Positions 6,997-16,702 of a stretch of 64,000 nucleotides of DNA are shown here, one piece after another. Origin of the DNA: an uncultured Flaviramulus sp. GTDB lineage: Bacteria > Bacteroidota > Bacteroidia > Flavobacteriales > Flavobacteriaceae. The notes beneath the pieces are model-generated. The model saw nothing but the letters and a program-made list of their open reading frames with translations. It did not search any database and was not told the DNA's origin. The DNA lies in assembly GCA_947487155.1 (NCBI GenBank), contig CANKVS010000005.1:1-64000 (forward strand), in the 5' to 3' direction. Positions within the stretch are counted from its first letter, which is position 1. The number at the start of each line of letters is the position of its first letter. The position numbers were made by a program, and so were the translations under genes.

Positions 6997-7446
6997 TTAA
7001 CCTTTATTTATGAGTCTTCTATGGTAATTTATTTGCCCAAGATGATATGCTAAATGTGTGGTTAAATGTGCTAAGAAAAATTCTGTAGTCATTTTTTCCT
7101 CAAAAACACGACGCGAATATTCCTTTTGTAAATCGGCTTCTGTTAACAGGTTTAAAGTGCTTACAACTACCTTAGTTACATCATCTATTTGCTTAATTAA
7201 TTCTGATCTCGGAATATCTTTAAGTGAAAACTCTAACTCTCTTTGTCTTACATAACCTGTGTTCCCTAATTCTGCGCCTATAAAATGATTAAGGTTACCA
7301 ATTAAATGCAAACATAAATTACCCGCAGAATTACTTATACCATCTTTTAATATCCATAGGCTTTTTTCGTTTTTATAAGCTTTAATTTCTATTTTAAGTG
7401 CATTGAGGTCTCTCTTAAATATTGCCATTAATGTTTTGGTATACAT
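6997..7446 (-). CDS. DinB family protein
   Basis: About 149 residues forming the DinB/YfiT four-helix fold. The metal-binding His pattern is visible as HLIGNLNHFIG near the first third and HLTTHLAYHLGQINYHRR near the C-terminus. Family members include thiol-dependent S-transferases and many proteins of unknown role. I place the start at MYTKTL (ATG 7446), where relatives usually begin. An in-frame ATG at 7476 would add ten residues with no counterpart that I know. A second, distant DinB-type gene (DUF1572) lies at 20408. Confidence 0.82.
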   Translation of the reverse strand: MYTKTLMAIFKRDLNALKIEIKAYKNEKSLWILKDGISNSAGNLCLHLIGNLNHFIGAELGNTGYVRQRELEFSLKDIPRSELIKQIDDVTKVVVSTLNLLTEADLQKEYSRRVFEEKMTTEFFLAHLTTHLAYHLGQINYHRRLINKG

Positions 7447-7504
7447 GGTGTTTTTTATAAGTATTAAATCTAACAATAATATTATAATTTAATAAAATTG
7501 AAAT

Positions 7505-7537
7505 TTGATTTTACTCAACTAAATTACTCTATTTTTG
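7505..7537 (+). promoter_or_regulatory. Promoter of the Bcr/CflA-type exporter (TTG, N22, TATTTTTG)
   Basis: TTG at 7505-7507 and TATTTTTG at 7530-7537 fit the Bacteroidota sigma consensus. The ATG of the gene is only four bases after the box, so the transcript would start at or within a few bases of the start codon. Confidence 0.65.
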
Positions 7538-7541
7538 CCCA

Positions 7542-8738
7542 ATGCAAAATCAGCAAAATTTTAAATATGAATTCGTAGCACTAATGGCTTCTTTAATGTC
7601 TATAGTGGCATTATCTATTGATGCATTACTACCTGCATTACCCAAAATAGGCACATCGTTAGGTGTTTTTGATGCCAATAAACATCAATTGCTAATTACA
7701 ATGATTTTCTTAGGGTTAGGTTTTGGGCAACTTATATTTGGTCCATTATCTGATAGTTTTGGAAGGAAACCTATAGTTTATTTCGGATTTATACTTTTTA
7801 TAATTGCCAGTATTATTTGTGTAACTACCACTAGTTTTGAAATGATGATTATAGGCAGAGTTTTACAAGGAGTTGGGTTATCATCTCCAAGAAGTTTAAG
7901 TATCTCTATGATTAGGGATGAATTTAATGGCGATCATATGGCGAAAATATTATCGATTGTTGTCATGTTTTTTATTTTAGTACCAGTTATAGCACCAACC
8001 CTAGGTCAATTTTTGCTTAACTTTTTTAATTGGGAATCTATATTTTATGTTAATCTTATTTTTGGTGTTATTATTATGATTTGGTTTTGGATAAGACAAC
8101 CCGAAACATTATGCCAAGAAAAGCGTATTAAGTTTACTTCTCACTTGTTTATTGATGGAATTAAAGAGTTTTTTAAACATAAAGAAGCTGTTGCTTACAC
8201 ATTAGTTTCTGGATTTATTACAGGTTCGTTTATGGTTTATTTAAGTACCTCGCAACAAATTTTTCAAGTGCAGTATAATTTAGCAGATCTGTTTCCTTAT
8301 ATATTTGCGAGTTTAGCAATATCTGTAGGGTTAGCAACTTACTTAAATAGCAAGTTTGTAGTTAAATTTGGTATGTTTCGTATGGCCTATGTTTCTATAA
8401 TAGCTTATGCGTTTATTTCTATTTTGTATGTAGTTTTGTTTTGGTCTGGAATAAATCCAAATATAACAGTCTTATTAAGTTTTTTTGCTTTACAATTTTT
8501 TGCAGTTGGCTTTTTATTTGGAAACCTACGTGCTTTAGCTATGCAACCACTTGGGCATATTGCCGGCACTGGTGCTGCTATTAATGGTTTTATTTCTACG
8601 GTAATGGCTGTACCTATTGCTAATTATATTGGAGGTTTTGTATCTGATTCTGTATTGCCGTTATTTATGGGCTTCTCTCTTTTTGGTATCTTATCGTTGG
8701 TGGTTTTTATTGCACTTAAATCTAAATTACAAGCATAA
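7542..8738 (+). CDS. Bcr/CflA family multidrug efflux MFS transporter
   Basis: A 398-residue inner-membrane exporter of the major facilitator superfamily with about 12 transmembrane segments, expected to use the proton gradient. The loop 2-3 signature GQLIFGPLSDSFGRKPIVYFG lies near residues 62-82, and VLQGVGLSSPRSLSISMIRDEF in TM4 matches the drug:H+ antiporter-1 group. The length fits Bcr/CflA members. The promoter box ends four bases before the ATG, implying a leaderless or nearly leaderless mRNA. A shared hairpin terminator follows. The exported compounds are unknown. Confidence 0.9.
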   Translation: MQNQQNFKYEFVALMASLMSIVALSIDALLPALPKIGTSLGVFDANKHQLLITMIFLGLGFGQLIFGPLSDSFGRKPIVYFGFILFIIASIICVTTTSFEMMIIGRVLQGVGLSSPRSLSISMIRDEFNGDHMAKILSIVVMFFILVPVIAPTLGQFLLNFFNWESIFYVNLIFGVIIMIWFWIRQPETLCQEKRIKFTSHLFIDGIKEFFKHKEAVAYTLVSGFITGSFMVYLSTSQQIFQVQYNLADLFPYIFASLAISVGLATYLNSKFVVKFGMFRMAYVSIIAYAFISILYVVLFWSGINPNITVLLSFFALQFFAVGFLFGNLRALAMQPLGHIAGTGAAINGFISTVMAVPIANYIGGFVSDSVLPLFMGFSLFGILSLVVFIALKSKLQA

Positions 8739-8768
8739 AAAAGAGTCGCAAAAAAATACGACTCTTTT
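8739..8768. terminator. Bidirectional terminator between convergent genes
   Basis: AAAAGAGTCG, a ten-base loop, then CGACTCTTTT form a perfect 10-bp stem with A/T runs on both sides. It serves the exporter gene on the plus strand and the gyrA-TPR operon on the minus strand. Confidence 0.85.
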
Positions 8769-8789
8769 AGTTATATTAAATCAAGATAA

Positions 8790-10040
8790 CTAGTTTTCAA
8801 CTTCAAGAGTATCTACAGTTTCTTTAAGTGACTTATATTTATCGGTTTCGCCTAAAACACTATATATATTCATTAATGTTTTTGCCGCATTGATGCTTTT
8901 AGGGTTTATTTCTAAAGCTTTAGTTAAAAGTGGTACTGCAGATTTATATACCTCTTGGCGCTCTTCTCTTAATTCATCATAACGCTTATCATCAGCTTTT
9001 GAACTTCCTAAACCGTTCATTTCTTCAATAAGAGCTTCTTCTTGACCTAATACTAAAGCAGCCATATTAATATATGCATTAATATAGTTAGGGTCTAATT
9101 CAATAGCTTTATTATAATATGCTTTAGCTTCTTCTACTTCACCAGAATCTGAAGCAATAACACCTAAATTATATCTAAGTTCTGCATTATCTGGGTCCAT
9201 TTCTGTCGCCTTCACTAATAATGTTTTAAAATTTTCTGTATTACCCATTTTAAAATGAACGTTAGCTTCAGATAAAATTAAATTAATGTCATCAGGACTT
9301 TCTGCTCTTGCATCTTTCATTGCTTTCAAGGCTTTTTCATTATCTCCTTGATTTACGTATATAAGTGCAATGTTTTTAACAATTTCTGGTTTTCTAGAAT
9401 CTGTTAAACGTTCTCCTGGATTGATGTGGCTTTTTGCTTTAACATAAATATCTCTAGTTTGTTCGTCTATTACCTCTTCTTCCCCAGTTTCTTTATTAGT
9501 TGCAAAATACTCTTTTGTAATACCTGTATAATTCATGCTTTTTAACTCTTCATACAATTGAAGAGCTCTATCATACTCTTGAACATTTACAGCTGTAGCT
9601 GCAGCATAATAGAGGAACAGTGTATCTTTGGCAGATGTTCTGTAAGCATGTTCAAAATGTTTAGATGCTTTCGCAAAATCTTTTGCTTCGTAAGCTTCAT
9701 TACCTTTTGCTAAAATTCCATTAGTCATAGTTTGCTTAAGTTCAGCTATCTCTGTTTTATAAGCTCCTTTTACTTTTTCTAAATTTTCTATGGCCGAATC
9801 GATGTCATCACTTGTCCCTGATCCATTAGCATACAAGGCTTTACCTAATAAATAATAATATTTGGCTTTTGATTTTTCATCCATAGCTCCCATTAAGGCT
9901 TTTGCTTGATTTAAAGCTGCTTTTGCTTCAGAAAAATTAACGCCTTTAATTGCTTTTTCAGCAGCTTTTAGTTCTTTTTTTTGTGCGAATGAAAATACGC
10001 TTAGGCATATTGCTAGCGCTAAAATAATTTGTTTTTTCAT
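8790..10040 (-). CDS. Exported tetratricopeptide repeat protein
   Basis: A 416-residue protein with a signal peptide (KQIILALAICLSVFSFAQ) and several TPR units, clearest at AESPDDINLILSEANVHFKM, MDPDNAELRYNLGVIA and LDPNYINAYINMAAL. It is probably periplasmic or lies at the inner face of the outer membrane and acts as a protein-binding scaffold. It follows gyrA after 25 bases on the same strand and before a shared terminator, so it is likely co-transcribed with gyrase; I believe this neighbourhood recurs in flavobacteria. No enzymatic motif is seen. Confidence 0.88.
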   Translation of the reverse strand: MKKQIILALAICLSVFSFAQKKELKAAEKAIKGVNFSEAKAALNQAKALMGAMDEKSKAKYYYLLGKALYANGSGTSDDIDSAIENLEKVKGAYKTEIAELKQTMTNGILAKGNEAYEAKDFAKASKHFEHAYRTSAKDTLFLYYAAATAVNVQEYDRALQLYEELKSMNYTGITKEYFATNKETGEEEVIDEQTRDIYVKAKSHINPGERLTDSRKPEIVKNIALIYVNQGDNEKALKAMKDARAESPDDINLILSEANVHFKMGNTENFKTLLVKATEMDPDNAELRYNLGVIASDSGEVEEAKAYYNKAIELDPNYINAYINMAALVLGQEEALIEEMNGLGSSKADDKRYDELREERQEVYKSAVPLLTKALEINPKSINAAKTLMNIYSVLGETDKYKSLKETVDTLEVEN

Positions 10041-10065
10041 TTTTAAAATATTAATTTATGTTGTT

Positions 10066-12597
10066 TTAATTGTTTTCTTCTAAATTATTATCAAGAGTTG
10101 TGCCACCTTCAGGAGTGTCAGTATTTTCAATGGTTTCGGAATCATCAACCTCATCTTCATCATGCATTACTTTAGCTACTGCAGCAATAGAATCACTTCC
10201 TTTTAGGTTAATTAATTTAACGCCTTGAGTAGCTCTACCCATAACTCTTAAATCTTGAACAGCCATACGAATTGCTATGCCAGATTTATTGATAATCATT
10301 AAATCATCATCATCGGTTACATTTTTAATAGATACTAAGTTACCTGTTTTTTCTGTAATAGAAATCGTTTTTACACCTTTTCCGCCTCTATTAGTAATCC
10401 TATAGTCTTCTAAACTAGATCGTTTACCATATCCATTCTCTGACACTACAAGAATATTACTTTCCATATCATCAACAGCAATCATACCTATAACTTCGTC
10501 TGTTTTTTCATCTTGCAAACGAATTCCGCGAACACCAGATGCACCACGACCCATTGGTCTTGTTTTAGCTTCTTCAAAACGAATGGCTTTACCAGATTTT
10601 AAGGCTAACATAACTTGACTTTCGCCAGTGGTTAATTTTGCTTCTAATAAAACATCGTCTTCTTTAATAGTAATAGCATTAATACCATTTGTACGTGGAC
10701 GAGAATACTGCTCTAAAGACGTTTTTTTAACTTGACCTTTTTTGGTCGCCATAATTACATAATGGTTGTTTATGTAGTCTTCATCTTTTAAATCTTGAGT
10801 ACAGATGAAAGCCATTACTTTATCGTCTTGCTCAATATTTATTAAATTTTGAATGGCTCTACCTTTTGAGGTTTTACTACCTTCTGGAATTTCGTAAACA
10901 CGCATCCAGAAACACTTTCCTTTTTGAGTGAAGAATAGCATGTATTGGTGATTAGTACCAACAAATAAATGTTCTAAGAAATCTTCATTACGAGTAGTGG
11001 ATGCTTTTTGACCAACACCTCCTCTATTTTGTGTTTTATATTCGGTAAGCGATGTACGTTTTATGTAACCCGCATGAGAAATAGTAATTACTACTTTTTC
11101 GTTAGGAATCATATCTTCAATACTTAAATCGCCACCTGCATATTCAATTTGTGAACGACGCTCATCACCATACTTATCTCTAACAACTTCAAGTTCAGAT
11201 TTAATGATACCCATTCGACGCTCTTTTTTGTCAAGAATATCTTTTAAATCGATTATGGCTTTCATTATTTCGTCATACTCTGCACGTAACTTATCTTGCT
11301 CTAAACCAGTAAGCTGACGCAAGCGCATTTCTACAATAGCTTTAGCTTGTATTTCAGACAGTTTAAAGCGTTCAATTAAATTCGCTCTAGCTTCATCGGT
11401 GTTAGATGATGCTCTAATAATTTTAATAACTTCATCTATATTATCAGAAGCAATAATTAAGCCTTCTAAAATATGAACACGCTCTTCCGCTTTGCGTAAT
11501 TCGTATGTAGTACGTCTTACAACAACGTCGTGCCTATGCTCTACAAAATAATGAATTAGCTCTTTTAAGTTTAATAACTGTGGACGTCCATTTACTAACG
11601 CAATATTATTTACACTAAAAGATGATTGTAGTGCCGTATATTTAAACAATTTATTAAGAACGATATTTGGAATAGCATCACGTTTTAAAACATAAACAAT
11701 ACGCATTCCGTTTCTATCTGATTCATCACGAATAGTAGAAATACCATCTAGTTTCTTATCATTCACCAAATCAGCAGTCTTTTTAATCATGTCTGCTTTA
11801 TTAACTTGGTATGGTATTTCATTAACTATAATGCATTCCCGTCCATTAACTTCTTCAATATTGGCTTTAGCACGCATAACAATACGACCTCTACCTGTAT
11901 GAAACGCTTCTTTTACGCCATCGTAACCATAAATAGTTCCTCCTGTAGGGAAATCTGGTGCTTTTACATGTTGTATAAGCTCATCAATTTCAATATCAGT
12001 ATTATCAATATAAGCTATGGTACCGTTAACTACTTCTGTTAAGTTATGAGGAGGCATATTAGTTGCCATACCTACAGCTATACCAGATGCGCCATTAACA
12101 AGCAATCCAGGAATACGTGTTGGTAGTACTGTAGGTTCTTGAAGCGTATCATCAAAATTTAATTTGTGGTCTACAGTTTCCTTGTCGATATCTGCTAACA
12201 TATCTTCAGATATTTTGTGCATACGTGCTTCTGTATAACGCATTGCTGCAGGACTATCGCCATCTATAGAACCAAAGTTCCCTTGACCATCAACAAGCAT
12301 ATAACGCAAACTCCACTCTTGAGCCATACGTACCATAGCATCATAAACAGAAGTATCGCCATGTGGGTGATACTTACCTAAAACTTCTCCAACTATTCTT
12401 GCGGATTTTTTATGTGCCGAATTAGCTCTAATACCTAGCTCATGCATACCATAAAGCACACGCCTGTGCACTGGTTTTAAACCATCTCTTACATCTGGTA
12501 ATGCACGTGACACAATGACCGACATTGAATAATCAATGTAAGCCGATTTCATCTCATCTTCAATATTAATAGGGATCAATTTTTCTCCTTCTGCCAT
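10066..12597 (-). CDS. gyrA: DNA gyrase subunit A
   Basis: An 843-residue type IIA topoisomerase subunit that breaks and rejoins DNA to add negative supercoils together with GyrB. The catalytic tyrosine is Y121 ([10 protein letters not shown]). The quinolone-determining loop reads [10 protein letters not shown], with T82 and D86 at the E. coli S83 and D87 positions; Thr is, as I recall, the usual wild-type residue in related flavobacteria. The C-terminal beta-pinwheel is present. Its GyrA box region reads QNRGGVG instead of QRRGGKG. The tail is very acidic. It is followed by a TPR gene in the same operon. Confidence 0.97.
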   Translation of the reverse strand: MAEGEKLIPINIEDEMKSAYIDYSMSVIVSRALPDVRDGLKPVHRRVLYGMHELGIRANSAHKKSARIVGEVLGKYHPHGDTSVYDAMVRMAQEWSLRYMLVDGQGNFGSIDGDSPAAMRYTEARMHKISEDMLADIDKETVDHKLNFDDTLQEPTVLPTRIPGLLVNGASGIAVGMATNMPPHNLTEVVNGTIAYIDNTDIEIDELIQHVKAPDFPTGGTIYGYDGVKEAFHTGRGRIVMRAKANIEEVNGRECIIVNEIPYQVNKADMIKKTADLVNDKKLDGISTIRDESDRNGMRIVYVLKRDAIPNIVLNKLFKYTALQSSFSVNNIALVNGRPQLLNLKELIHYFVEHRHDVVVRRTTYELRKAEERVHILEGLIIASDNIDEVIKIIRASSNTDEARANLIERFKLSEIQAKAIVEMRLRQLTGLEQDKLRAEYDEIMKAIIDLKDILDKKERRMGIIKSELEVVRDKYGDERRSQIEYAGGDLSIEDMIPNEKVVITISHAGYIKRTSLTEYKTQNRGGVGQKASTTRNEDFLEHLFVGTNHQYMLFFTQKGKCFWMRVYEIPEGSKTSKGRAIQNLINIEQDDKVMAFICTQDLKDEDYINNHYVIMATKKGQVKKTSLEQYSRPRTNGINAITIKEDDVLLEAKLTTGESQVMLALKSGKAIRFEEAKTRPMGRGASGVRGIRLQDEKTDEVIGMIAVDDMESNILVVSENGYGKRSSLEDYRITNRGGKGVKTISITEKTGNLVSIKNVTDDDDLMIINKSGIAIRMAVQDLRVMGRATQGVKLINLKGSDSIAAVAKVMHDEDEVDDSETIENTDTPEGGTTLDNNLEENN

Positions 12598-12847
12598 ATA
12601 AAATATTATTAAGTTTTTATAAGTATTTCAAAACGTGCTAATATAACAATTCCATTAGTAATAACAGGTGCTTTAGATGTGCTTTTTCAATACTTTTTAT
12701 TAACAATTTTAGGGTGGTTTTTCGTTAATAAGTATGCTTTTAAAAATTTTGATTTTATAAAGTTTTTTTCGTCAATTAGCAAATTAAGGTACAGTTTTTG
12801 CCTTTAGTAAAATGATTTAGTATTTTTAATGCAGAAAGAAACCGAAT

Positions 12848-15397
12848 ATGGATGATAATTTTTCGCCAAGAGTTAAAGACGTTATTGCTTATAGCAAAGA
12901 GGAAGCATTGCGCTTAGGTCATGATTTTATTGGTACCGAGCACTTAATGCTTGGGCTGTTACGCGATGGTAACGGAAAAGCAATTAACATTTTAAATGCT
13001 TTAGATATCGATTTAAATCATTTAAGACGAAAAGTTGAAATTTTAAGTCCTGCCAATCCCAATATTACAGTGGCTTCTAACCAAAAAAAGAACTTACATC
13101 TTACCAGACAAGCAGAACGCGCTTTAAAAACAACATTTTTAGAAGCCAAATTATTTCAAAGTACATCAATAAACACGGCACATTTGCTACTTTGTATTTT
13201 AAGAAATGAAAACGACCCCACTACAAAGCTTTTAAATAAGCTAAAAGTTGACTATGATAATGTTAAAGAACAATTTAAACTTATGATTACAAACGATAAC
13301 GACTATATAGAACCAAAAGCGGAATCTTTTCCAGATGATGATTCGGGTTCAGCAGACGACACTTCAAAAGACAATATATTTAATGCACCCGCAGGCAAAA
13401 CTAATAAGAAGTCTAAAACCCCTGTTTTAGATAATTTTGGACGCGATTTAACAGTTTTTGCCGAAGAAGGGAAGTTAGACCCTGTTGTTGGCAGAGAAAA
13501 AGAAATACAACGTGTCTCACAAATTTTAAGCCGACGTAAAAAAAACAATCCGCTTTTAATAGGTGAACCAGGAGTTGGTAAATCTGCCATTGCTGAAGGT
13601 TTAGCCTTAAGAATTGTTAAACGAAAAGTTTCAAGAATTTTATTTAACAAACGTGTTGTAACGCTTGATTTAGCAAGTTTAGTAGCTGGAACAAAATATA
13701 GAGGGCAGTTTGAAGAACGCATGAAAGCTGTAATGAATGAACTTGAAAAGAATGATGATGTTATTCTCTTTATAGATGAAATTCATACTATAGTTGGTGC
13801 TGGAGGAGCTACTGGAAGTTTAGATGCTTCTAATATGTTTAAGCCAGCTTTAGCACGTGGCGAAATTCAATGTATTGGAGCAACGACCCTTGATGAATAT
13901 AGACAATATATTGAAAAAGACGGTGCTTTAGAGCGTCGTTTTCAAAAGGTCATTATAGAACCAACTACCGTTACAGAAACCATTGAAATTCTGAATAATA
14001 TTAAAAGTAAATATGAAGAACATCATAATGTAGATTATACTCCTGAAGCTATTGAAGCTTGTGTTAAGCTTACCAATCGCTATATGACTGAGCGTTTTTT
14101 ACCAGACAAAGCTATTGATGCTTTGGATGAAGCAGGGTCTCGTGTACATATTACCAATATAGAAGTACCAAAACAAATTTTAGAGTTAGAAAAACAACTA
14201 GAAAGTGTAAAGGAAACTAAAAATACCGTTGTAAAAAAACAAAAATATGAAGAAGCTGCTAAGCTTAGAGATGATGAAAAACGTATTGAAAAAGAACTAG
14301 CCATAGCTCAAGAAAAATGGGAAGAAGAAACAAAACAACATAGAGAAATTGTTACTGAAGACAATGTTGCAGATGTTGTATCTATGATGACAGGTATTCC
14401 TGTAAACAGAATTGCACAAACCGAAATTAATAAACTTGCCGAATTACCAAATCTTATAAAAGGAAAAGTAATTGGTCAAGACGAGGCTGTTGCCAAAGTA
14501 GTAAAAGCTATTCAGCGTAACCGTGCAGGACTTAAAGATCCTAACAAGCCTATTGGGTCGTTTATATTTTTAGGTCAAACAGGAGTTGGTAAAACGCAAC
14601 TTGCAAAAGTACTTTCAAGAGAACTATTTGATAGTGAGGAATCGCTTGTTAGAATAGACATGAGCGAATACATGGAGAAATTTGCTATTTCCAGACTTAT
14701 TGGTGCACCTCCAGGATATGTTGGTTACGAAGAAGGCGGCCAGTTAACCGAAAAAGTACGAAGAAAACCCTATGCCGTTATTCTTTTAGATGAAATAGAA
14801 AAAGCACATCCAGATGTGTTTAACATGCTGTTACAAGTACTTGATGATGGCTACTTAACCGATAGTTTAGGTAGAAAAATTGACTTTAGAAACACCATTA
14901 TTATAATGACATCTAATATTGGTGCACGTAAACTAAAAGATTTTGGTACAGGTATTGGTTTCGGAACTGCTTCTCAAAAAGCACAGGAAGATGCTAATGC
15001 TGTTAAAATTATTGAAAATGCGCTTAAAAAATCATTCGCTCCAGAATTTTTAAATAGAATTGATGATGTTGTTGTCTTTAATGCTTTAGAAAAAGAGGAC
15101 ATTAATAAAATTATCGATATTGAATTAGATAAACTTTTAATAAGAATAAAAGATTTAGGTTATATTCTAAAACTTAGTAAAAGTGCTAAAGATTATATAG
15201 CTGAAAAAGGTTTTGATAAACAATATGGTGCAAGACCGCTAAAAAGAGCCATTCAAAAATATATTGAAGATGCTCTAGCCGAAGAAATAATTACATCGCA
15301 TGTTGAATCTGGCGATAAAATTATTATCGATTTAGACAAAAAAGCAGATGAATTAAACATTAAAATTGAAAAAGCTGAAAAGCCTACTGAATCTTAA
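12848..15397 (+). CDS. clpC: ATP-dependent Clp protease ATP-binding subunit ClpC
   Basis: An 849-residue AAA+ unfoldase that feeds substrates to ClpP in the cytosol. In order: two Clp_N repeats (1-150), AAA1 with Walker A GEPGVGKS near residue 239 and Walker B VILFIDEIH, a UVR-type coiled coil near 460-480 (YEEAAKLRDDEKRIEKEL) that marks ClpC rather than ClpB, AAA2 with GQTGVGKT near 575 and VILLDEIEKAH, and a C-terminal ClpB_D2-small domain. It is divergent from gyrA across 250 bases. No CIRCE element (TTAGCACTC) or obvious CtsR site is seen upstream. Confidence 0.96.
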   Translation: MDDNFSPRVKDVIAYSKEEALRLGHDFIGTEHLMLGLLRDGNGKAINILNALDIDLNHLRRKVEILSPANPNITVASNQKKNLHLTRQAERALKTTFLEAKLFQSTSINTAHLLLCILRNENDPTTKLLNKLKVDYDNVKEQFKLMITNDNDYIEPKAESFPDDDSGSADDTSKDNIFNAPAGKTNKKSKTPVLDNFGRDLTVFAEEGKLDPVVGREKEIQRVSQILSRRKKNNPLLIGEPGVGKSAIAEGLALRIVKRKVSRILFNKRVVTLDLASLVAGTKYRGQFEERMKAVMNELEKNDDVILFIDEIHTIVGAGGATGSLDASNMFKPALARGEIQCIGATTLDEYRQYIEKDGALERRFQKVIIEPTTVTETIEILNNIKSKYEEHHNVDYTPEAIEACVKLTNRYMTERFLPDKAIDALDEAGSRVHITNIEVPKQILELEKQLESVKETKNTVVKKQKYEEAAKLRDDEKRIEKELAIAQEKWEEETKQHREIVTEDNVADVVSMMTGIPVNRIAQTEINKLAELPNLIKGKVIGQDEAVAKVVKAIQRNRAGLKDPNKPIGSFIFLGQTGVGKTQLAKVLSRELFDSEESLVRIDMSEYMEKFAISRLIGAPPGYVGYEEGGQLTEKVRRKPYAVILLDEIEKAHPDVFNMLLQVLDDGYLTDSLGRKIDFRNTIIIMTSNIGARKLKDFGTGIGFGTASQKAQEDANAVKIIENALKKSFAPEFLNRIDDVVVFNALEKEDINKIIDIELDKLLIRIKDLGYILKLSKSAKDYIAEKGFDKQYGARPLKRAIQKYIEDALAEEIITSHVESGDKIIIDLDKKADELNIKIEKAEKPTES

Positions 15398-15423
15398 TTT
15401 TAAAGGAATCTTATCCATAATCA

Positions 15424-15457
15424 AATCCTACAATCTTAAGACTGTGGGATTTTTTTT
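15424..15457 (+). terminator. Terminator of clpC
   Basis: AATCCTACAATCTT pairs with AAGACTGTGGGATT, giving a 14-position stem with one mismatch and one G-T pair, followed by eight T. It lies 27 bases after the clpC stop codon. Confidence 0.85.
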
Positions 15458-15513
15458 GTCAAAACTGTAACAAACAAAACCATTATCAATCTATACTATA
15501 ACAATTTGTTTTT

Positions 15514-16077
15514 TTGACGTCAACCAAACTAAATACTGAACAACTTATACAACTTTGCATATCTGGAAACCAATCAGCGCAATTGGAAATTTACAACAGA
15601 TATTACAAAGTCATGTACAACACATCTTTCAGAATTGTGAAAAATAGTTTTTTGGCAGAAGATATTATGCAAGACTCGTTTTTATTAGCATTTACAAAGC
15701 TAAAAGAGCTTAAAGACATAAAAATATTTGGACCTTGGTTAAAGCGAATTGTTATAAACAATAGTATTTATCATTATAAAAAGAACAGCAAAATTCAAAA
15801 TGTACCTTTAGATGATGTCTTGTATAAAATTGAAGATACCACTACTGACATTGAAAATAATAGCGAGCACACAAATTTAAAAGTTAGAATGCTTTTAAAC
15901 ACTTTAAAAACATTAAAAGAAAACTATAGAATTGCGCTAACACTTAACCTTATAGAAGGTTATGATTATGATGAAATAAGTGAAATTATGAACATTACAA
16001 ATGCCAATTGTAGAACAACAATATCTAGAGCAAAAGAAAGTTTACGACAAAAATTACAACTTAAAGAAACGCATTAA
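15514..16077 (+). CDS. RNA polymerase sigma factor, ECF (sigma-70 family)
   Basis: A 187-residue alternative sigma factor. Region 2 (YNTSFRIVKNSFLAEDIMQDSF, residues about 30-55) has the core- and -10-binding pattern. Region 4 (YDYDEISEIMNITNANCRTTI, near 150-170) is the -35-binding helix-turn-helix. No in-frame ATG exists upstream, and the frame opens with TTG at 15514, so a weak start codon may keep expression low. It is followed ten bases later by a membrane protein that probably acts as its anti-sigma factor, and then by a GIN-domain protein. The signal is unknown. Confidence 0.88.
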   Translation: MTSTKLNTEQLIQLCISGNQSAQLEIYNRYYKVMYNTSFRIVKNSFLAEDIMQDSFLLAFTKLKELKDIKIFGPWLKRIVINNSIYHYKKNSKIQNVPLDDVLYKIEDTTTDIENNSEHTNLKVRMLLNTLKTLKENYRIALTLNLIEGYDYDEISEIMNITNANCRTTISRAKESLRQKLQLKETH

Positions 16078-16087
16078 AAATTGAGCG

Positions 16088-16651
16088 ATGGATAGCGAAA
16101 ATTTAAACGATTTATTTGAAAACCTAGAGAACAGGTTTGATATTGAAACCCCTAATTTAGGTCATCATCAACGTTTTTTAAATAAGCTAGTTAAGCAAGA
16201 TAAAAACAATGAAGCTTTCATTCAAACTTCAACTTCTAAGAGTAAATTCTGGAAGCCTTTTATTGGAATCGCTGCAACTATTACATTGCTTGTTTCAGTA
16301 TTTATATTTATAAATCAACATAATTCACAAATAGATTTAGCTGAAATTTCGCCTAAAATGGCGCAAACAGAAACTGTATTTATCAAGGTATTCACTAATG
16401 AATTAAGTAAAATAAACAGTGAAGAAACACCTGAATATCAGGAATTAATTGTAGATGCGCTTTACAATATTAAAGTTATTGAAGAAGATTATAACCAATT
16501 AGTTATAGGTCTAAAAGAAAGCCCAAACGATCAATTAATTATGTCGGCAATGATTCTAAATTTTCAAAGTAGAATTGACATTCTACAAGACGTTATGCAA
16601 AAAATAGAAGAAGCTAAAAAATCAATAAAAAACAAACAAATTATTATTTAA
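16088..16651 (+). CDS. Probable anti-sigma factor, single-pass membrane protein
   Basis: I do not recognise a named family. The 187 residues have a soluble acidic N-terminus (about 1-55), one transmembrane segment (PFIGIAATITLLVSVFIFI, near 58-77) and a mostly helical extracytoplasmic part with several Asn/Gln-rich stretches. Position directly after an ECF sigma gene and this topology are typical of anti-sigma factors. No zinc-binding HxxxCxxC motif is present. The role is inferred from context. Confidence 0.7.
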   Translation: MDSENLNDLFENLENRFDIETPNLGHHQRFLNKLVKQDKNNEAFIQTSTSKSKFWKPFIGIAATITLLVSVFIFINQHNSQIDLAEISPKMAQTETVFIKVFTNELSKINSEETPEYQELIVDALYNIKVIEEDYNQLVIGLKESPNDQLIMSAMILNFQSRIDILQDVMQKIEEAKKSIKNKQIII

Positions 16652-16666
16652 TATTTAAATTATTTT

Positions 16667-16684
16667 TTTTCGCTAAAGCGGAAA
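16667..16684. repeat. Degenerate REP-like hairpin
   Basis: TTTTCGC-TAAA-GCGGAAA resembles the hairpin at 3710-3727 (TTTCCGC-GAAG-GCGGAAA) with a lost C and a changed loop. It sits between the anti-sigma-like gene and the GIN-domain gene and may lower read-through. Confidence 0.5.
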
Positions 16685-16702
16685 TACAAAAGTCTAAACA
16701 AA

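Noticed and set aside
12598-12847. A heat-shock operator (CIRCE or CtsR type) in front of clpC
   Set aside because: No TTAGCACTC inverted repeat or heptad repeat could be found in the gyrA-clpC gap.
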